Positions 16,770 through 25,362 of a stretch of DNA of 36,579 nucleotides are shown here, one piece after another. The position numbers and the translations under genes were made by a program. Within the stretch, counting starts at the first letter, position 1, and every line of letters starts with the position of its first letter. The stretch is from Bacteroidetes bacterium UBA1312 (GTDB lineage: Bacteria; Bacteroidota; Bacteroidia; Chitinophagales; Chitinophagaceae): NCBI GenBank assembly GCA_002307135.1, contig DBTQ01000014.1, positions 1 to 36,579 of the forward strand, in the 5' to 3' direction. The notes beneath the pieces are model-generated. The model worked only from the letters and a program-made list of their open reading frames with translations, searched no databases and was not told where the DNA came from.

Positions 16770-17798
16770 TTAAATTTTCATCTTGTGTTCCAACCATGGC
16801 TTCAAATATTCTGCAATTTTATTTGCTTCTATTAAGAATCCATCATGGCCATACGGCGACTCTATTTCGTGATACTGAACATTGGGAATATGTGCAGCCA
16901 TAAAACGCTGCTCTTCAATAGGACAAAGTATATCGGTACTAATGCCCATAAGCAATGTTGGCTGCGTTAATGTTTGTAAAACGCCGGCACAATCTGCGGC
17001 TCTATTCCTAGAAATATTATGTGCGTCCATAGCTTTACTCAGCGTCCAATAAGAATAGGCATTGAAACGGTTCACTAATTTTTCGCCTTGATAAATAATA
17101 TACGAGGAGGCTCTAAAATGATCCAGTTTGGTATTGTCCACATCATGCTGCATCTGCTCATACATTTTATAGTTGCGATAACTCAGCATTCCTATAGCCC
17201 TTGCTGCTTTTAGCCCCTTAGCTCCTGCATCATGTGTTTGTTCCTGCCATGTACTATCTGCTTCTATCGCTAATCGTTGCGCCGTATGAATAGCAATACC
17301 CCAGGCACTTTCTGCGGCAGATGTAGCGATAAGAAAGAGGTTCTGGATTATATTTTTTTCCATCAACGCCCATTCCAAAACTTGATAACCACCCATTGAA
17401 CCACCCATAAGCAAATGAATGGTATCAATTGACAAATGTTGTCGCAACAGAATATGTGCTTGAACCATATCCCGAATAGTTATAAGAGGGAAGCTATGAT
17501 AGTATGACTTTCCGGTTGTTGGGTTTATGGTCAATGGACCTGTACTTCCATAACAACTGCCTATAATATTTGCACAGACAACAAAATATTTATTGGTATC
17601 AATAACATTACCTGCTCCAATTAATGCAGACCACCAATCTCCCACATCTGCACTTGCAGTGAGCGCATGGCACACCCATACTACATTACTCTTTTGCTTA
17701 TTAAGCACACCAAAAGTTTGATAAGCAATGGTACAACTAGATAAATCTGCACCAGACTCCAAAGAAAGCGGAGCATTATAATGAAAGAGTTGTAACAT
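16770..17798 (-). CDS. metX: Homoserine O-acetyltransferase-type alpha/beta hydrolase (MetX)
   Basis: Acylates homoserine (with acetyl- or succinyl-CoA; family members do either), the first committed step to methionine. From ATG at 17798 it has 342 residues. A longer TTG start at 17819 is rejected because that TTG is part of the TATCTTTG promoter box. The alpha/beta hydrolase nucleophile Ser134 lies in MGGSMGGYQVLEWAL; Asp289 (STDILCP) and His318 (YGHDGFLIE) complete the triad. Early motifs NVVWVCHALTASADVGDWW and GSCYGSTGP are typical MetX signatures. It is divergent from osmC-metZ, and metZ encodes the enzyme that uses its product. Acyl-CoA choice cannot be read with certainty from sequence. 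Confidence 0.93.
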   Translation of the reverse strand: MLQLFHYNAPLSLESGADLSSCTIAYQTFGVLNKQKSNVVWVCHALTASADVGDWWSALIGAGNVIDTNKYFVVCANIIGSCYGSTGPLTINPTTGKSYYHSFPLITIRDMVQAHILLRQHLSIDTIHLLMGGSMGGYQVLEWALMEKNIIQNLFLIATSAAESAWGIAIHTAQRLAIEADSTWQEQTHDAGAKGLKAARAIGMLSYRNYKMYEQMQHDVDNTKLDHFRASSYIIYQGEKLVNRFNAYSYWTLSKAMDAHNISRNRAADCAGVLQTLTQPTLLMGISTDILCPIEEQRFMAAHIPNVQYHEIESPYGHDGFLIEANKIAEYLKPWLEHKMKI

Positions 17799-17816
17799 CG
17801 AATTTGTTTTATGGCG

Positions 17817-17824
17817 CAAAGATA
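17817..17824 (-). promoter_or_regulatory. -7 promoter element of metX (TATCTTTG)
   Basis: TATCTTTG on the minus strand is a perfect match to the Bacteroidota TAnnTTTG box, 19 bp before the metX ATG. No strong -33 element is seen. Confidence 0.6.
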
Positions 17825-17833
17825 GGTTTCTAC

Positions 17834-17841
17834 TACTTTTG
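17834..17841 (+). promoter_or_regulatory. -7 promoter element of osmC-metZ (TACTTTTG)
   Basis: TACTTTTG matches TAnnTTTG and lies 18 bp before the ATG at 17860. It is only 9 bp from the metX box on the other strand, so the two promoters occupy the same DNA. Confidence 0.55.
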
Positions 17842-17859
17842 TATAAATTAAGTAATAAA

Positions 17860-18285
17860 ATGGTAAAAGTAGCATTAGAATTGGTTCAAGGGAATTTCGG
17901 CTTTGAAGCAACCGACGCATCCGGGAAAACAGTAAAATTTGACACAACTCCAACAGATGGAGGCAAAGAATATGGCGTAAGGCCAATGCAGGCATTACTC
18001 ATGGCGTTGGGTAGTTGTAGTGGCATTGATGTAATCAGCATTTTGAAAAAAATGCGACAAGAAATCAAAACGTATAAAATGATTATAGAGGGGGAACGTG
18101 AAGCGAACAAAGTGCCTGCACTTTGGGAGAAAGTGCACATTACATTTCAGCTAAGCGGCTCCATTGAAGAAGAGAAGGCCCTACATGCTATCAGGCTTTC
18201 AATCGACAAATATTGCTCCGTTGCTGAAACATTAAGACGCGCGGGCTGTGCAATTACATGGGATCTACAACTAACAAAAGACTAA
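17860..18285 (+). CDS. OsmC family protein within the methionine cluster
   Basis: A 141-residue OsmC-fold protein. Start is ATG at 17860 (MVKVALELVQGNFGFEA); the TTG at 17839 is inside the promoter box and is rejected. Family cysteines are Cys53 (LGSCSGIDVISIL) and Cys119 (IDKYCSVAETL), both in place, so a thiol-based peroxide-reducing activity is likely. It differs clearly from the other OsmC in this window (11124-11600). The metZ gene follows after 32 bp on the same strand, and metX is divergent, so it is likely co-expressed with sulfur assimilation into homocysteine. Whether its role there is peroxide removal or handling of a sulfur species is unknown. Confidence 0.9.
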   Translation: MVKVALELVQGNFGFEATDASGKTVKFDTTPTDGGKEYGVRPMQALLMALGSCSGIDVISILKKMRQEIKTYKMIIEGEREANKVPALWEKVHITFQLSGSIEEEKALHAIRLSIDKYCSVAETLRRAGCAITWDLQLTKD

Positions 18286-18317
18286 TTGAACAATAACTCA
18301 AGCTAAAGAACATCAAT

Positions 18318-19481
18318 ATGCGACCAATAAGTAAGGCTATTAGAATACAAACCGAACGAACCAATGAAGGAGAACATGCCACACCTCTATTTTTAACCAG
18401 TAGCTTTTGTTTTGATAATGCCGAAGATATGCGCGCCGCTTTTGCTGACGAAACCGACGACAATATTTACAGCCGTTTCAGCAATCCAAACAGTCAGGAA
18501 TTCGTTGACAAAATGTGTGCGTTAGAAGGTGCTGAATCCGGCTATGCCACTGCGTCCGGCATGAGTGCGGTTTTTGCTTCGTTTATGGCCTTATTAAAAA
18601 AGGGAGATCATCTGATTGCTTGTAAATCAATTTTTGGAAGTACACATACTATTATCAGCAAATATTTACCTAAATACGGTATTGAATATACTTATGTGGA
18701 TGCTGCCAAACCGGAAGAATGGGAAGCTTCGATACAGGCAAATACAAAAATGATTTATTTGGAAACACCCACCAATCCGGGATTAGACATTATTGATTTG
18801 AGTATAGTCGGATCACTTGCTCAAAAACACAAACTCATTCTAAATGTAGATAACTGTTTTGCAACGCCTATCGCACAACGCCCGATAGAATACGGAGCCC
18901 ATTTGGTTACCCATTCAGCAACTAAGTGGATCGACGGTCAGGGAAGAGTACTTGGAGGTGTGATTGTTGGGAGAAGAGATTTAATAAAGGAAATTTATCT
19001 ATTCTGTCGAAGCAGCGGGCCGGCACTTTCACCATTCAATGCTTGGGTATTGAGCAAGAGTTTAGAAACATTAGACGTACGTATGGAACGTCATGCTGCT
19101 AATGCATTGTATATAGCGCAAAAGCTAGAAAATCATGCTAAAATCAACTGGCTAAAATATCCATTTTTAAACTCTCACCCCTCATACAATGTTGCTATAA
19201 AACAGATGAACAATGGCGGCGGAATTGTGTGCTTCGAACTTAAAGGAGGAATAGAAAGTGGGCGCAAATTTTTAGACGGGCTTAAAATGCTTTCACTTAC
19301 CGCCAATCTTGGTGACACGCGAAGCATAGCCTCTCATCCGGCCAGTACAACACATGCCAAACTAAGTGAAGAGGAACGCCTTGCAACAAATATTACCGGC
19401 GGTCTAATACGCATATCTGTTGGACTCGAACACAAAGACGATATATTGAATGATATATTAACTGCATTAGAATTTTGCTAA
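18318..19481 (+). CDS. metZ: O-acyl-homoserine sulfhydrylase, PLP-dependent (MetZ type)
   Basis: A 387-residue enzyme of the Cys/Met metabolism PLP family. It probably makes homocysteine from O-acyl-homoserine and sulfide in the cytoplasm. The PLP lysine is Lys203 in HSATKWIDGQGRVLGG. Other family marks are YSRFSNPN (50-57), ATASGMSAVFA (78-88), YLETPTNPGLDI (147-158) and the end SLGDTRS-like NLGDTRSIASHPASTTHAKL. The TKWIDGQGR form is typical for MetZ and not for cystathionine gamma-lyase or beta-lyase. It follows the OsmC gene by 32 bp and pairs with divergent metX. Assignment to the sulfhydrylase is confident; the name metZ assumes O-succinyl-homoserine or O-acetyl-homoserine as substrate. 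Confidence 0.92.
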   Translation: MRPISKAIRIQTERTNEGEHATPLFLTSSFCFDNAEDMRAAFADETDDNIYSRFSNPNSQEFVDKMCALEGAESGYATASGMSAVFASFMALLKKGDHLIACKSIFGSTHTIISKYLPKYGIEYTYVDAAKPEEWEASIQANTKMIYLETPTNPGLDIIDLSIVGSLAQKHKLILNVDNCFATPIAQRPIEYGAHLVTHSATKWIDGQGRVLGGVIVGRRDLIKEIYLFCRSSGPALSPFNAWVLSKSLETLDVRMERHAANALYIAQKLENHAKINWLKYPFLNSHPSYNVAIKQMNNGGGIVCFELKGGIESGRKFLDGLKMLSLTANLGDTRSIASHPASTTHAKLSEEERLATNITGGLIRISVGLEHKDDILNDILTALEFC

Positions 19482-19623
19482 CTCCACCTGCCTAATATAC
19501 TATTAAGACATTCAAAGCTGCAATTTCTTTTTTTGGATACAACAATACGAAGTTTGGCTACTTTTTTATTTGTGTACTGATTGACCTTTGCAATATCAAT
19601 CTTAAAAATTAAAAAGAAAAATC

Positions 19624-20634
19624 ATGAGCAGTATTAAAAAAATCGAATTAGGCGAGCAGGGACTTGTTGTTCCCGCCATTGGGCTTGGCTGTATGGGTAT
19701 GACAAAAATTTCGGGGATGGACATTTATGGGCAGGCAGATGAAACCGAATCCATTGCTACTATTCATCGTTCGTTAGAACTAGGCGGTAATTTTCTGGAT
19801 ACAGCAGATTTATATGGTCCACTACAAAATGAGCGGTTAATTGCCAAAGCAATAAAAGGAAATAGGAATGAATACATTATCGCCAGTAAGTTTGGCTATG
19901 AAATTGACGACAACGAACAATTAACTTGGCAGATCAACGGTAAAAAAGATTATGTAAAGAAAGCAGTTGAACGTTCTCTTTGCAACTTAGGCACAGACTA
20001 TATTGACTTGTATTATTTGCATCGTTTAGACCCCAATACCCCCATAGAAGAGACCGTTGAGGCAATGGCGGCGTTAGTAAAAGAAGGGAAAGTTCGTTAC
20101 ATCGGGCTTTCAGAAGTATCGTCAGCCACCATAAAAAAAGCACACTTGGTTCATCCATTAACAGCAGTACAAACAGAATATTCTTTGTTCGAAAGAAGTG
20201 TTGAAGAAGCAGGGATTTTAGGTACACTAAAGGAATTGGGCATTGGATTTGTAGCCTATTCCCCATTAGGGAGAGGATTTCTTACCGGCGACATTAAAAG
20301 TCCAGACGATTTTCCGGAAAATGATTTTAGAAAAAGTATCCCTAAGTTTAAAGGGGAGCAATTTTACAAAAACATTGAATTAGTAAAAGCGATAAAAGAG
20401 CTTGCTGACAAAAAAGAAATAACGTCTGCTCAACTAGCCATTGCATGGGTAATAGCAAAAGGTATCTTACCTATCCCCGGCACTAAAAGAAGAAAATATG
20501 TAGCAGAAAATATTGCAGCAACCCATATTACTTTAACTACAGATGAAATAGAACAACTAGAAGCGATTGTGCCATTGGGTACAATTACAGGCGACAGATA
20601 TGATGCAGCCAACATGTCCATAATTGATCAATAA
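19624..20634 (+). CDS. Aldo/keto reductase (YakC/AKR13-like)
   Basis: A 336-residue NADPH-dependent aldo/keto reductase with an (alpha/beta)8 barrel. The catalytic tetrad is visible: Asp59 (NFLDTADLYGP), Tyr64, Lys89 (IIASKFG) and His133 (DLYYLHRLD). The N-terminus LVVPAIGLGCMGMT and the C-terminal ILPIPGTKRRKYVAENIAA, the cofactor phosphate-binding segment, match the AKR13-type group found in many bacteria. Substrate unknown; such enzymes reduce aldehydes including methylglyoxal. It is the only gene in its likely transcript up to the hairpin at 20641, and an AraC regulator follows in the same direction, a common pairing that suggests local regulation. Confidence 0.95.
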   Translation: MSSIKKIELGEQGLVVPAIGLGCMGMTKISGMDIYGQADETESIATIHRSLELGGNFLDTADLYGPLQNERLIAKAIKGNRNEYIIASKFGYEIDDNEQLTWQINGKKDYVKKAVERSLCNLGTDYIDLYYLHRLDPNTPIEETVEAMAALVKEGKVRYIGLSEVSSATIKKAHLVHPLTAVQTEYSLFERSVEEAGILGTLKELGIGFVAYSPLGRGFLTGDIKSPDDFPENDFRKSIPKFKGEQFYKNIELVKAIKELADKKEITSAQLAIAWVIAKGILPIPGTKRRKYVAENIAATHITLTTDEIEQLEAIVPLGTITGDRYDAANMSIIDQ

Positions 20635-20640
20635 AAAAAC

Positions 20641-20690
20641 AAGAGCACAAGAACCTTTTTCGGAATATTATTCTTGTGCTCTTCTTCTCC
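20641..20690 (+). terminator. Long hairpin between aldo/keto reductase and AraC gene, terminator or attenuator
   Basis: AAGAGCACAAGAA at 20641-20653 and TTCTTGTGCTCTT at 20671-20683 form a perfect 13-bp stem, preceded by a run of A and followed by a T/C-rich stretch (CTTCTCC). The AraC start codon is only 17 bp past the stem. The tail is not a pure T-run, so partial read-through into the regulator is possible. Confidence 0.65.
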
Positions 20691-20700
20691 ATTTTAAAAA

Positions 20701-21621
20701 ATGAAAAAGCAAAACAATAGTCCTTATATTATCAATTCAATATCTGAATTGCATCGTTTATTGGAATTAGCAAAACCGGAGCACCCTCTTGTAAGTGTGA
20801 TCAAACTCAACGAAATAAAATGCTTTTCTGAAGAAAACTTAAAAAGCGTTGTTTACAATTTTTATTCCATCTGCATCAAAAACGACTTTAAGGGAAAATT
20901 GAAGTACGGTCAGAATTATTATGATTTTGACGAAGGTGTAATGACTTTTTTCTCTCCGGGACAGGTAATATCCACAGACATCAATGATAATATATCCATT
21001 GATGGCTGGTGGCTGGTGATACATCCCGATTTTATGATCAATTATCCTTTGGCAAAAACGATTAAAAATTACGGTTATTTCTCTTACGCAGTAAATGAGG
21101 CTTTACATCTTTCTGAAAAGGAAGAAATTATGGTAACGTCCATTGTAGAAAATATTGAGCACGAATACCGTTCCATTATAGATGGTTATAGTCAGGATGT
21201 AATTATATCGCACATAGAGTTATTACTCAATTACGCTAACCGATTTTATAACAGACAATTCATTACCCGAAAACATGCAAGCAATAATTTATTGGTAAAT
21301 CTGGAAGCTATATTGTCCGATTATTTCAATGAAGAAAAAGGAGCGCAAAAAGGGTTACCTACAGTTCAATATCTTTCAGAGCAGCTCCATGTGTCGGCAA
21401 ACTATTTAAGTGACTTATTGAAAACTCTTACAGGATATAATGCACAACAACACATTCATAGCAGATTGATTGAGAAAGCCAAGGAAATACTAACAACTAC
21501 CAATTTGTCGGTAAGCGAAATTGCATATCGGCTTGGATTTGAATATCCTCAATCTTTCAATAAACTCTTCAAAAACAAAACGAATCTTTCCCCTCTTGAA
21601 TTTAGAAATTCATTCAATTAA
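20701..21621 (+). CDS. AraC family transcriptional regulator
   Basis: A 306-residue regulator. The N-terminal 190 residues form a cupin-like sensing domain (FDEGVMTFFSPGQVIS, GWWLVIHPDFM). The C-terminal 100 residues carry two helix-turn-helix motifs: LSEQLHVSANYLSDLLKTLTG and the signature LSVSEIAYRLGFEYPQSFNKLF followed by KTNLSPLEFRNSF. This pattern is common for Bacteroidota AraC regulators linked to oxidoreductases. It lies just downstream of the aldo/keto reductase and probably controls it; no operator can be named. Converges with the Kelch-like protein gene. Confidence 0.93.
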   Translation: MKKQNNSPYIINSISELHRLLELAKPEHPLVSVIKLNEIKCFSEENLKSVVYNFYSICIKNDFKGKLKYGQNYYDFDEGVMTFFSPGQVISTDINDNISIDGWWLVIHPDFMINYPLAKTIKNYGYFSYAVNEALHLSEKEEIMVTSIVENIEHEYRSIIDGYSQDVIISHIELLLNYANRFYNRQFITRKHASNNLLVNLEAILSDYFNEEKGAQKGLPTVQYLSEQLHVSANYLSDLLKTLTGYNAQQHIHSRLIEKAKEILTTTNLSVSEIAYRLGFEYPQSFNKLFKNKTNLSPLEFRNSFN

Positions 21622-21687
21622 AAGGATGAGTAATTGTATCAATTTCGTATTAAATGACCTACTCTTTATACAACAAAAATGGGAGCA

Positions 21688-23823
21688 TTATCTTAACAAG
21701 GTAACGTCGCCCTTTAAAACATTAGTTTTACTATCAATATCCACATACTGTATCAAGTAATAGTAAGTTCCTATCTCGCAATAATTTCCTTTATAGTTAC
21801 CATCCCAACCTACAGATATATCATTAGTGGTAAACACAAGCTGGCCAAAATGATTATAGATATTCATCTTTTCAAACTTAACATTGCCGCCAATAACTTG
21901 GAACACATCATTTTTGCCATCCCCATTAGGTGTAAATGCATTGGGCACAAAAACATTTCCACCCTCTACCACTTCACAACACTTAGTAACAGAGTCCCTT
22001 TCACCATTTTTATTTGTTGCTACAAGTGCAATACAATGCTGACCAACTGATGGGAAAGCATGTATCATATCTGACTCTGACGACATGAGTATGCCATCAC
22101 AATACCACTTATAATTTAGCGCATATGCAGACCTATTAACAATATTAAAATTGGGGTTATTAAGATATGCCACTGCCGGTGTTATCGTAAAATCGGCTAC
22201 AGGTGCCGGATAGTTTTTAAGTTTAAAAGAAAGTGTATCGCTTTTAATACATGGATCATTAGGATCAAGCGATGCCGACATAATGGTATATTGGTTAGCC
22301 GCAAAAAATGAAATGATACCTGTTTGCGTATTCATATAAGAACCAGAGGTTGGAGAAACCGAAACCGAACAATTTTTGGGAATTGCCATTCTAATTGTAT
22401 CACCTGAATATACTGTTGTATCAGATGGGGGAGTTAATTTTACACCTCCCATAAGTCCGGTATGGAAACAAGATGTATCCGGAATAAATTTCCACAAATC
22501 ATTAAGTAATACCCTCCCCGCACCAATATTGCCAGAACCTCCAAAGATGTACAAACAACCGGTATTATCGCACCATGCAGCAGCACCTCCTCTACCGGGA
22601 GGCAAGTTTGATGCAGCAATTGTCCCCTTTGCACCGTAGCTAAATGACGCGGCATTATCCCCACCCTTTACTTTAGTCCATTCTAAATTAGCCGTATTAA
22701 ATAGCCAGAGATCATTCAACTCTTTATTTGGATTAGCACTATTATTATCATACCCAAAACCACCGAAAGTCCAAAAAGCTCTAGTACACGAATTATTAGT
22801 TTGGGTCGTTTGGTTTTCATACCTAGCACTAGGAATATTGTTCATACTAGGTGTACAAAAAGTACTGTTCGTCCCTAAGCCACTAACCTCTTTTGTACCA
22901 CTTACCCAAGTCCACAATTTATTACTCTGCTCAAATTTCCAAACATCATTAAAAATATAGCTGCTGGAAAATAGCCCTCCAAACAAATAAAAATTATTAT
23001 CTGCGTCTTGCCACTTTGTATATGACCACCGTGATGGAGGTACATTACTTGCACTGGCTACTCCTTTGGTACCGTAACTACCCGAATCATTATCAAGCTG
23101 TGTACCTGCCTCCCAAGCCCAATTATTAGTGGCAATATTATAACTCCACAAATCATTTTTTGTACCATTAGTTGACATTGACCGCCCTCCAAATAACCAC
23201 AGTTTATTGTTCGATACCCATGCCGATTTACACTCAACCCTATTGCCAGGAGTAAGTATATCAGCAGCGATTCCTTTAGTACCATAAATTGCATTTGACG
23301 TACTGCCCCAAGAACCTTTCATCCAAGTCCATTCGTTAGTGGCTATATGGTACTTCCATAATACATCGTTATTGAATCCACCAGACAAATCAAATCCTGC
23401 GAACAACCATAAATCACCGGCAGTATCTGTCCAGCAATTGGCGCCATAACCTAAAGCTGGTGGATTATTTAATACAGAAGGCACACCTTGTGTACCGTAA
23501 ATTCCACTCAAATTTGTTCCTAACTGAGGGCCTTTTACCCAAGTCCATTCATTAATTGTAGGATTGTATTTCCACAAATCATTAAAATTATTAACACCAC
23601 CAAAAATCCAGAAGTTGCCCTTCAAGTCCAACCAATATGCACATTGATAACGCGCAGGAGGCTCATTAATTGGGCTTGATACACCCAGCGTACCATAATG
23701 ACCAAGAGAACTAGATGAACTTTCGCCTTTGAGCCATACCCAATTACCACTTTGAGCAAAGGTCAAAATGGGTTGTGTACAAAAATCAAAAAATAGCAGT
23801 AGTAAAAAACAAAGTCTTCTCAT
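21688..23823 (-). CDS. Kelch-like repeat protein with T9SS type B (gliding-associated) sorting domain
   Basis: A 711-residue secreted protein with signal peptide (LCFLLLLFFDFCTQPILTFAQ). About residues 25-440 hold six Kelch-like repeats, each with a strand such as GDLWLFAG or NFYLFGG, then NDLWKY, then NEWTWVKG and a YGTKG...PP-x-R link; six blades would close a propeller. A linker with paired cysteines follows, then a PKD-like domain at about 530-615 (VADFTITP ... VGQHCIALVATN) and the end VFVPNAFTPNGDGKNDVF ... YNHFGQLVF ... GWDGNYKG, which is the type B sorting domain (TIGR04131-like, gliding motility-associated C-terminal domain). Known behaviour: export by T9SS, often surface attachment. 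The target of the propeller is unknown. It follows the WG-repeat gene by 36 bp. Confidence 0.88.
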   Translation of the reverse strand: MRRLCFLLLLFFDFCTQPILTFAQSGNWVWLKGESSSSSLGHYGTLGVSSPINEPPARYQCAYWLDLKGNFWIFGGVNNFNDLWKYNPTINEWTWVKGPQLGTNLSGIYGTQGVPSVLNNPPALGYGANCWTDTAGDLWLFAGFDLSGGFNNDVLWKYHIATNEWTWMKGSWGSTSNAIYGTKGIAADILTPGNRVECKSAWVSNNKLWLFGGRSMSTNGTKNDLWSYNIATNNWAWEAGTQLDNDSGSYGTKGVASASNVPPSRWSYTKWQDADNNFYLFGGLFSSSYIFNDVWKFEQSNKLWTWVSGTKEVSGLGTNSTFCTPSMNNIPSARYENQTTQTNNSCTRAFWTFGGFGYDNNSANPNKELNDLWLFNTANLEWTKVKGGDNAASFSYGAKGTIAASNLPPGRGGAAAWCDNTGCLYIFGGSGNIGAGRVLLNDLWKFIPDTSCFHTGLMGGVKLTPPSDTTVYSGDTIRMAIPKNCSVSVSPTSGSYMNTQTGIISFFAANQYTIMSASLDPNDPCIKSDTLSFKLKNYPAPVADFTITPAVAYLNNPNFNIVNRSAYALNYKWYCDGILMSSESDMIHAFPSVGQHCIALVATNKNGERDSVTKCCEVVEGGNVFVPNAFTPNGDGKNDVFQVIGGNVKFEKMNIYNHFGQLVFTTNDISVGWDGNYKGNYCEIGTYYYLIQYVDIDSKTNVLKGDVTLLR

Positions 23824-23859
23824 AATGCATCCACATTAAACATTCAGTTATCAATCCGC

Positions 23860-24555
23860 TCAATTCCTTCTTTCTTTTTCCTGATCTTCATTATCCTCAA
23901 AGTCTTGTGACTCTCTAAGTATTTTACCTTTTTTATTGACAATATATTTTTTACCTTTTATGGTAATCTCTGCCTCACCATTATGAAATAATCCGGCAAT
24001 TTCGAGTTCTTTTATAAATGCGGCTCTACCTTGCTTATCAATATAAACAGCTTTACCATTGTGTTTTATTAATGCTAAACCATCAGAAAATGGCGTCGCC
24101 ATTTCGTATAGCGGAGCAATGATTTCTTTTAATTGATCGTTGACGAAACCATATTTACCATTCTTTTTTACGAGTGCTATATTTTCCTGAAATGAATATG
24201 CCTCTTCATATATCGGCTCTATCACCCAATTCCCTATTACATTAATAAAGCCATACTTGTCGCCAAATTTTACTGATGCGTATCCGTTCAAAAATGGATT
24301 GGCATCTCTGTAAATAAGCGGTATTTGTAATTCACCCTTTTCATTTAGGTACCCTCTTAGATTATCTTTTATGACAATTGCAAAACCATTAATAAAATCA
24401 CTACCCGCGTCATATTGTGCAGCAACAACAACAGCACCATCAACATTTTTATACCCGACTTTGGTCTGATCGTAAAATCTTACTAATCCGCCAGATTGTG
24501 CAAAAACAGAAAAAGAAACCATTAACAAAACAGAAAAAATAACAAATTTTTTCAT
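23860..24555 (-). CDS. WG repeat-containing secreted protein
   Basis: A 231-residue exported protein with a signal peptide (FVIFSVLLMVSFSVFAQ). The mature part is five to six WG-type repeats of about 33-38 residues with the pattern KYGFIN-x-x-G-x-W-x-I-x-P-x-Y ... F-x-x-G-x-A-x-V-x-x-x-G, for example KYGFINVIGNWVIEPIYEEA and KYGFVNDQLKEIIAPLYEMA. It ends in an acidic tail (ESQDFEDNEDQEKERRN). WG-repeat proteins are common in Bacteroidota and their role is not settled. No sorting domain or lipobox, so it is probably periplasmic. It is upstream of the Kelch-like protein gene on the same strand, likely one transcript. Confidence 0.9.
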   Translation of the reverse strand: MKKFVIFSVLLMVSFSVFAQSGGLVRFYDQTKVGYKNVDGAVVVAAQYDAGSDFINGFAIVIKDNLRGYLNEKGELQIPLIYRDANPFLNGYASVKFGDKYGFINVIGNWVIEPIYEEAYSFQENIALVKKNGKYGFVNDQLKEIIAPLYEMATPFSDGLALIKHNGKAVYIDKQGRAAFIKELEIAGLFHNGEAEITIKGKKYIVNKKGKILRESQDFEDNEDQEKERRN

Positions 24556-25362
24556 ATAAATATAATCATATTAGTAATTAAAGTTAGACAAAAAAACAAT
24601 AAAAGAAATAAAAAAGCAAGCATATTTATTAAAAATTATTTTTGGTAGATAATTAGACGACAACACAAATTATTTTATAGAATATAATCAGTAACATAAA
24701 ATACACCTCCCACCTCTCTCAAAAGTTAAGCGGAATTTCATGAGACTACCACCTTCATTGAAAAATATTTTTTTTAATTGTGGCACACTCTGTAGCACAT
24801 CATTGAAAATAGCCAGTTAGTTTGCTCATAATATACCATTGTAATTAGTCCAGCACAAACCCGACTTTACACCCATTCTACCATAGAAATTATTCGAAAC
24901 GACGATTGCGGTAATGCGATATGTTCATCCGTATTGGAACCCGATAATTACTAATGTCATTGCCAATATAAAGGCTAATTCTACTACAGTAAAATTAATC
25001 TCCGTTCGAAATAAATATATCGTTCCATATTTCACACACATTGCATTCAAGCAAATAAATGCCTAATCTTTATTCCCGATTAAAGAAGTTCTTTTCCTAA
25101 TTGTACAAACACTTTTAATTCTGAGCATCTTTCTTTGCATCCGAAATCATTCTTGCTCCCCCAATAATACTGAATAAACATTTTCAGAAATAACAAAAGC
25201 TGCAAAAGCTTTGGTATAAGATAATGGTGTGCCAACTTCTGTCGATAGAAGATATGGCTGGGAGCAAGAAAGGTTGTATCTATCATCTTTTCGTACAGAG
25301 TTGGTCGCCATCAATATCTATATATTTTCTGCACTTGATACTGCTTTTATAAATATACCGAT
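24556..25362. other. 807-bp AT-rich region with no supported gene, upstream of the heme locus
   Basis: This gap lies between the divergent WG-repeat gene and the first heme gene. A 68-codon minus-strand frame at 25080-25286 has no recognisable features and is not called. No tRNA, repeat array or convincing Fur-type palindrome was found. The length is large for this gene-dense window, so it may hold regulatory sequence or a degraded gene. Confidence 0.5.

Noticed and set aside
17799..17819. TTG start adding seven residues to MetX
   Set aside because: The TTG is part of the -7 box TATCTTTG, and family proteins begin near MLQLFHYN.
17799..17859. SAM riboswitch before metX or metZ
   Set aside because: Only about 60 bp lie between the two start codons, occupied by two promoters, which leaves no room for a known SAM aptamer.
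25080..25286. 68-codon minus-strand open frame before the heme locus
   Set aside because: No homologous pattern, signal peptide or promoter is visible, and such frames are expected by chance in 800 bp.
24900..25362. Fur-type operator upstream of the heme locus
   Set aside because: Several AT-rich stretches are present but none forms a convincing 19-bp palindrome by eye.
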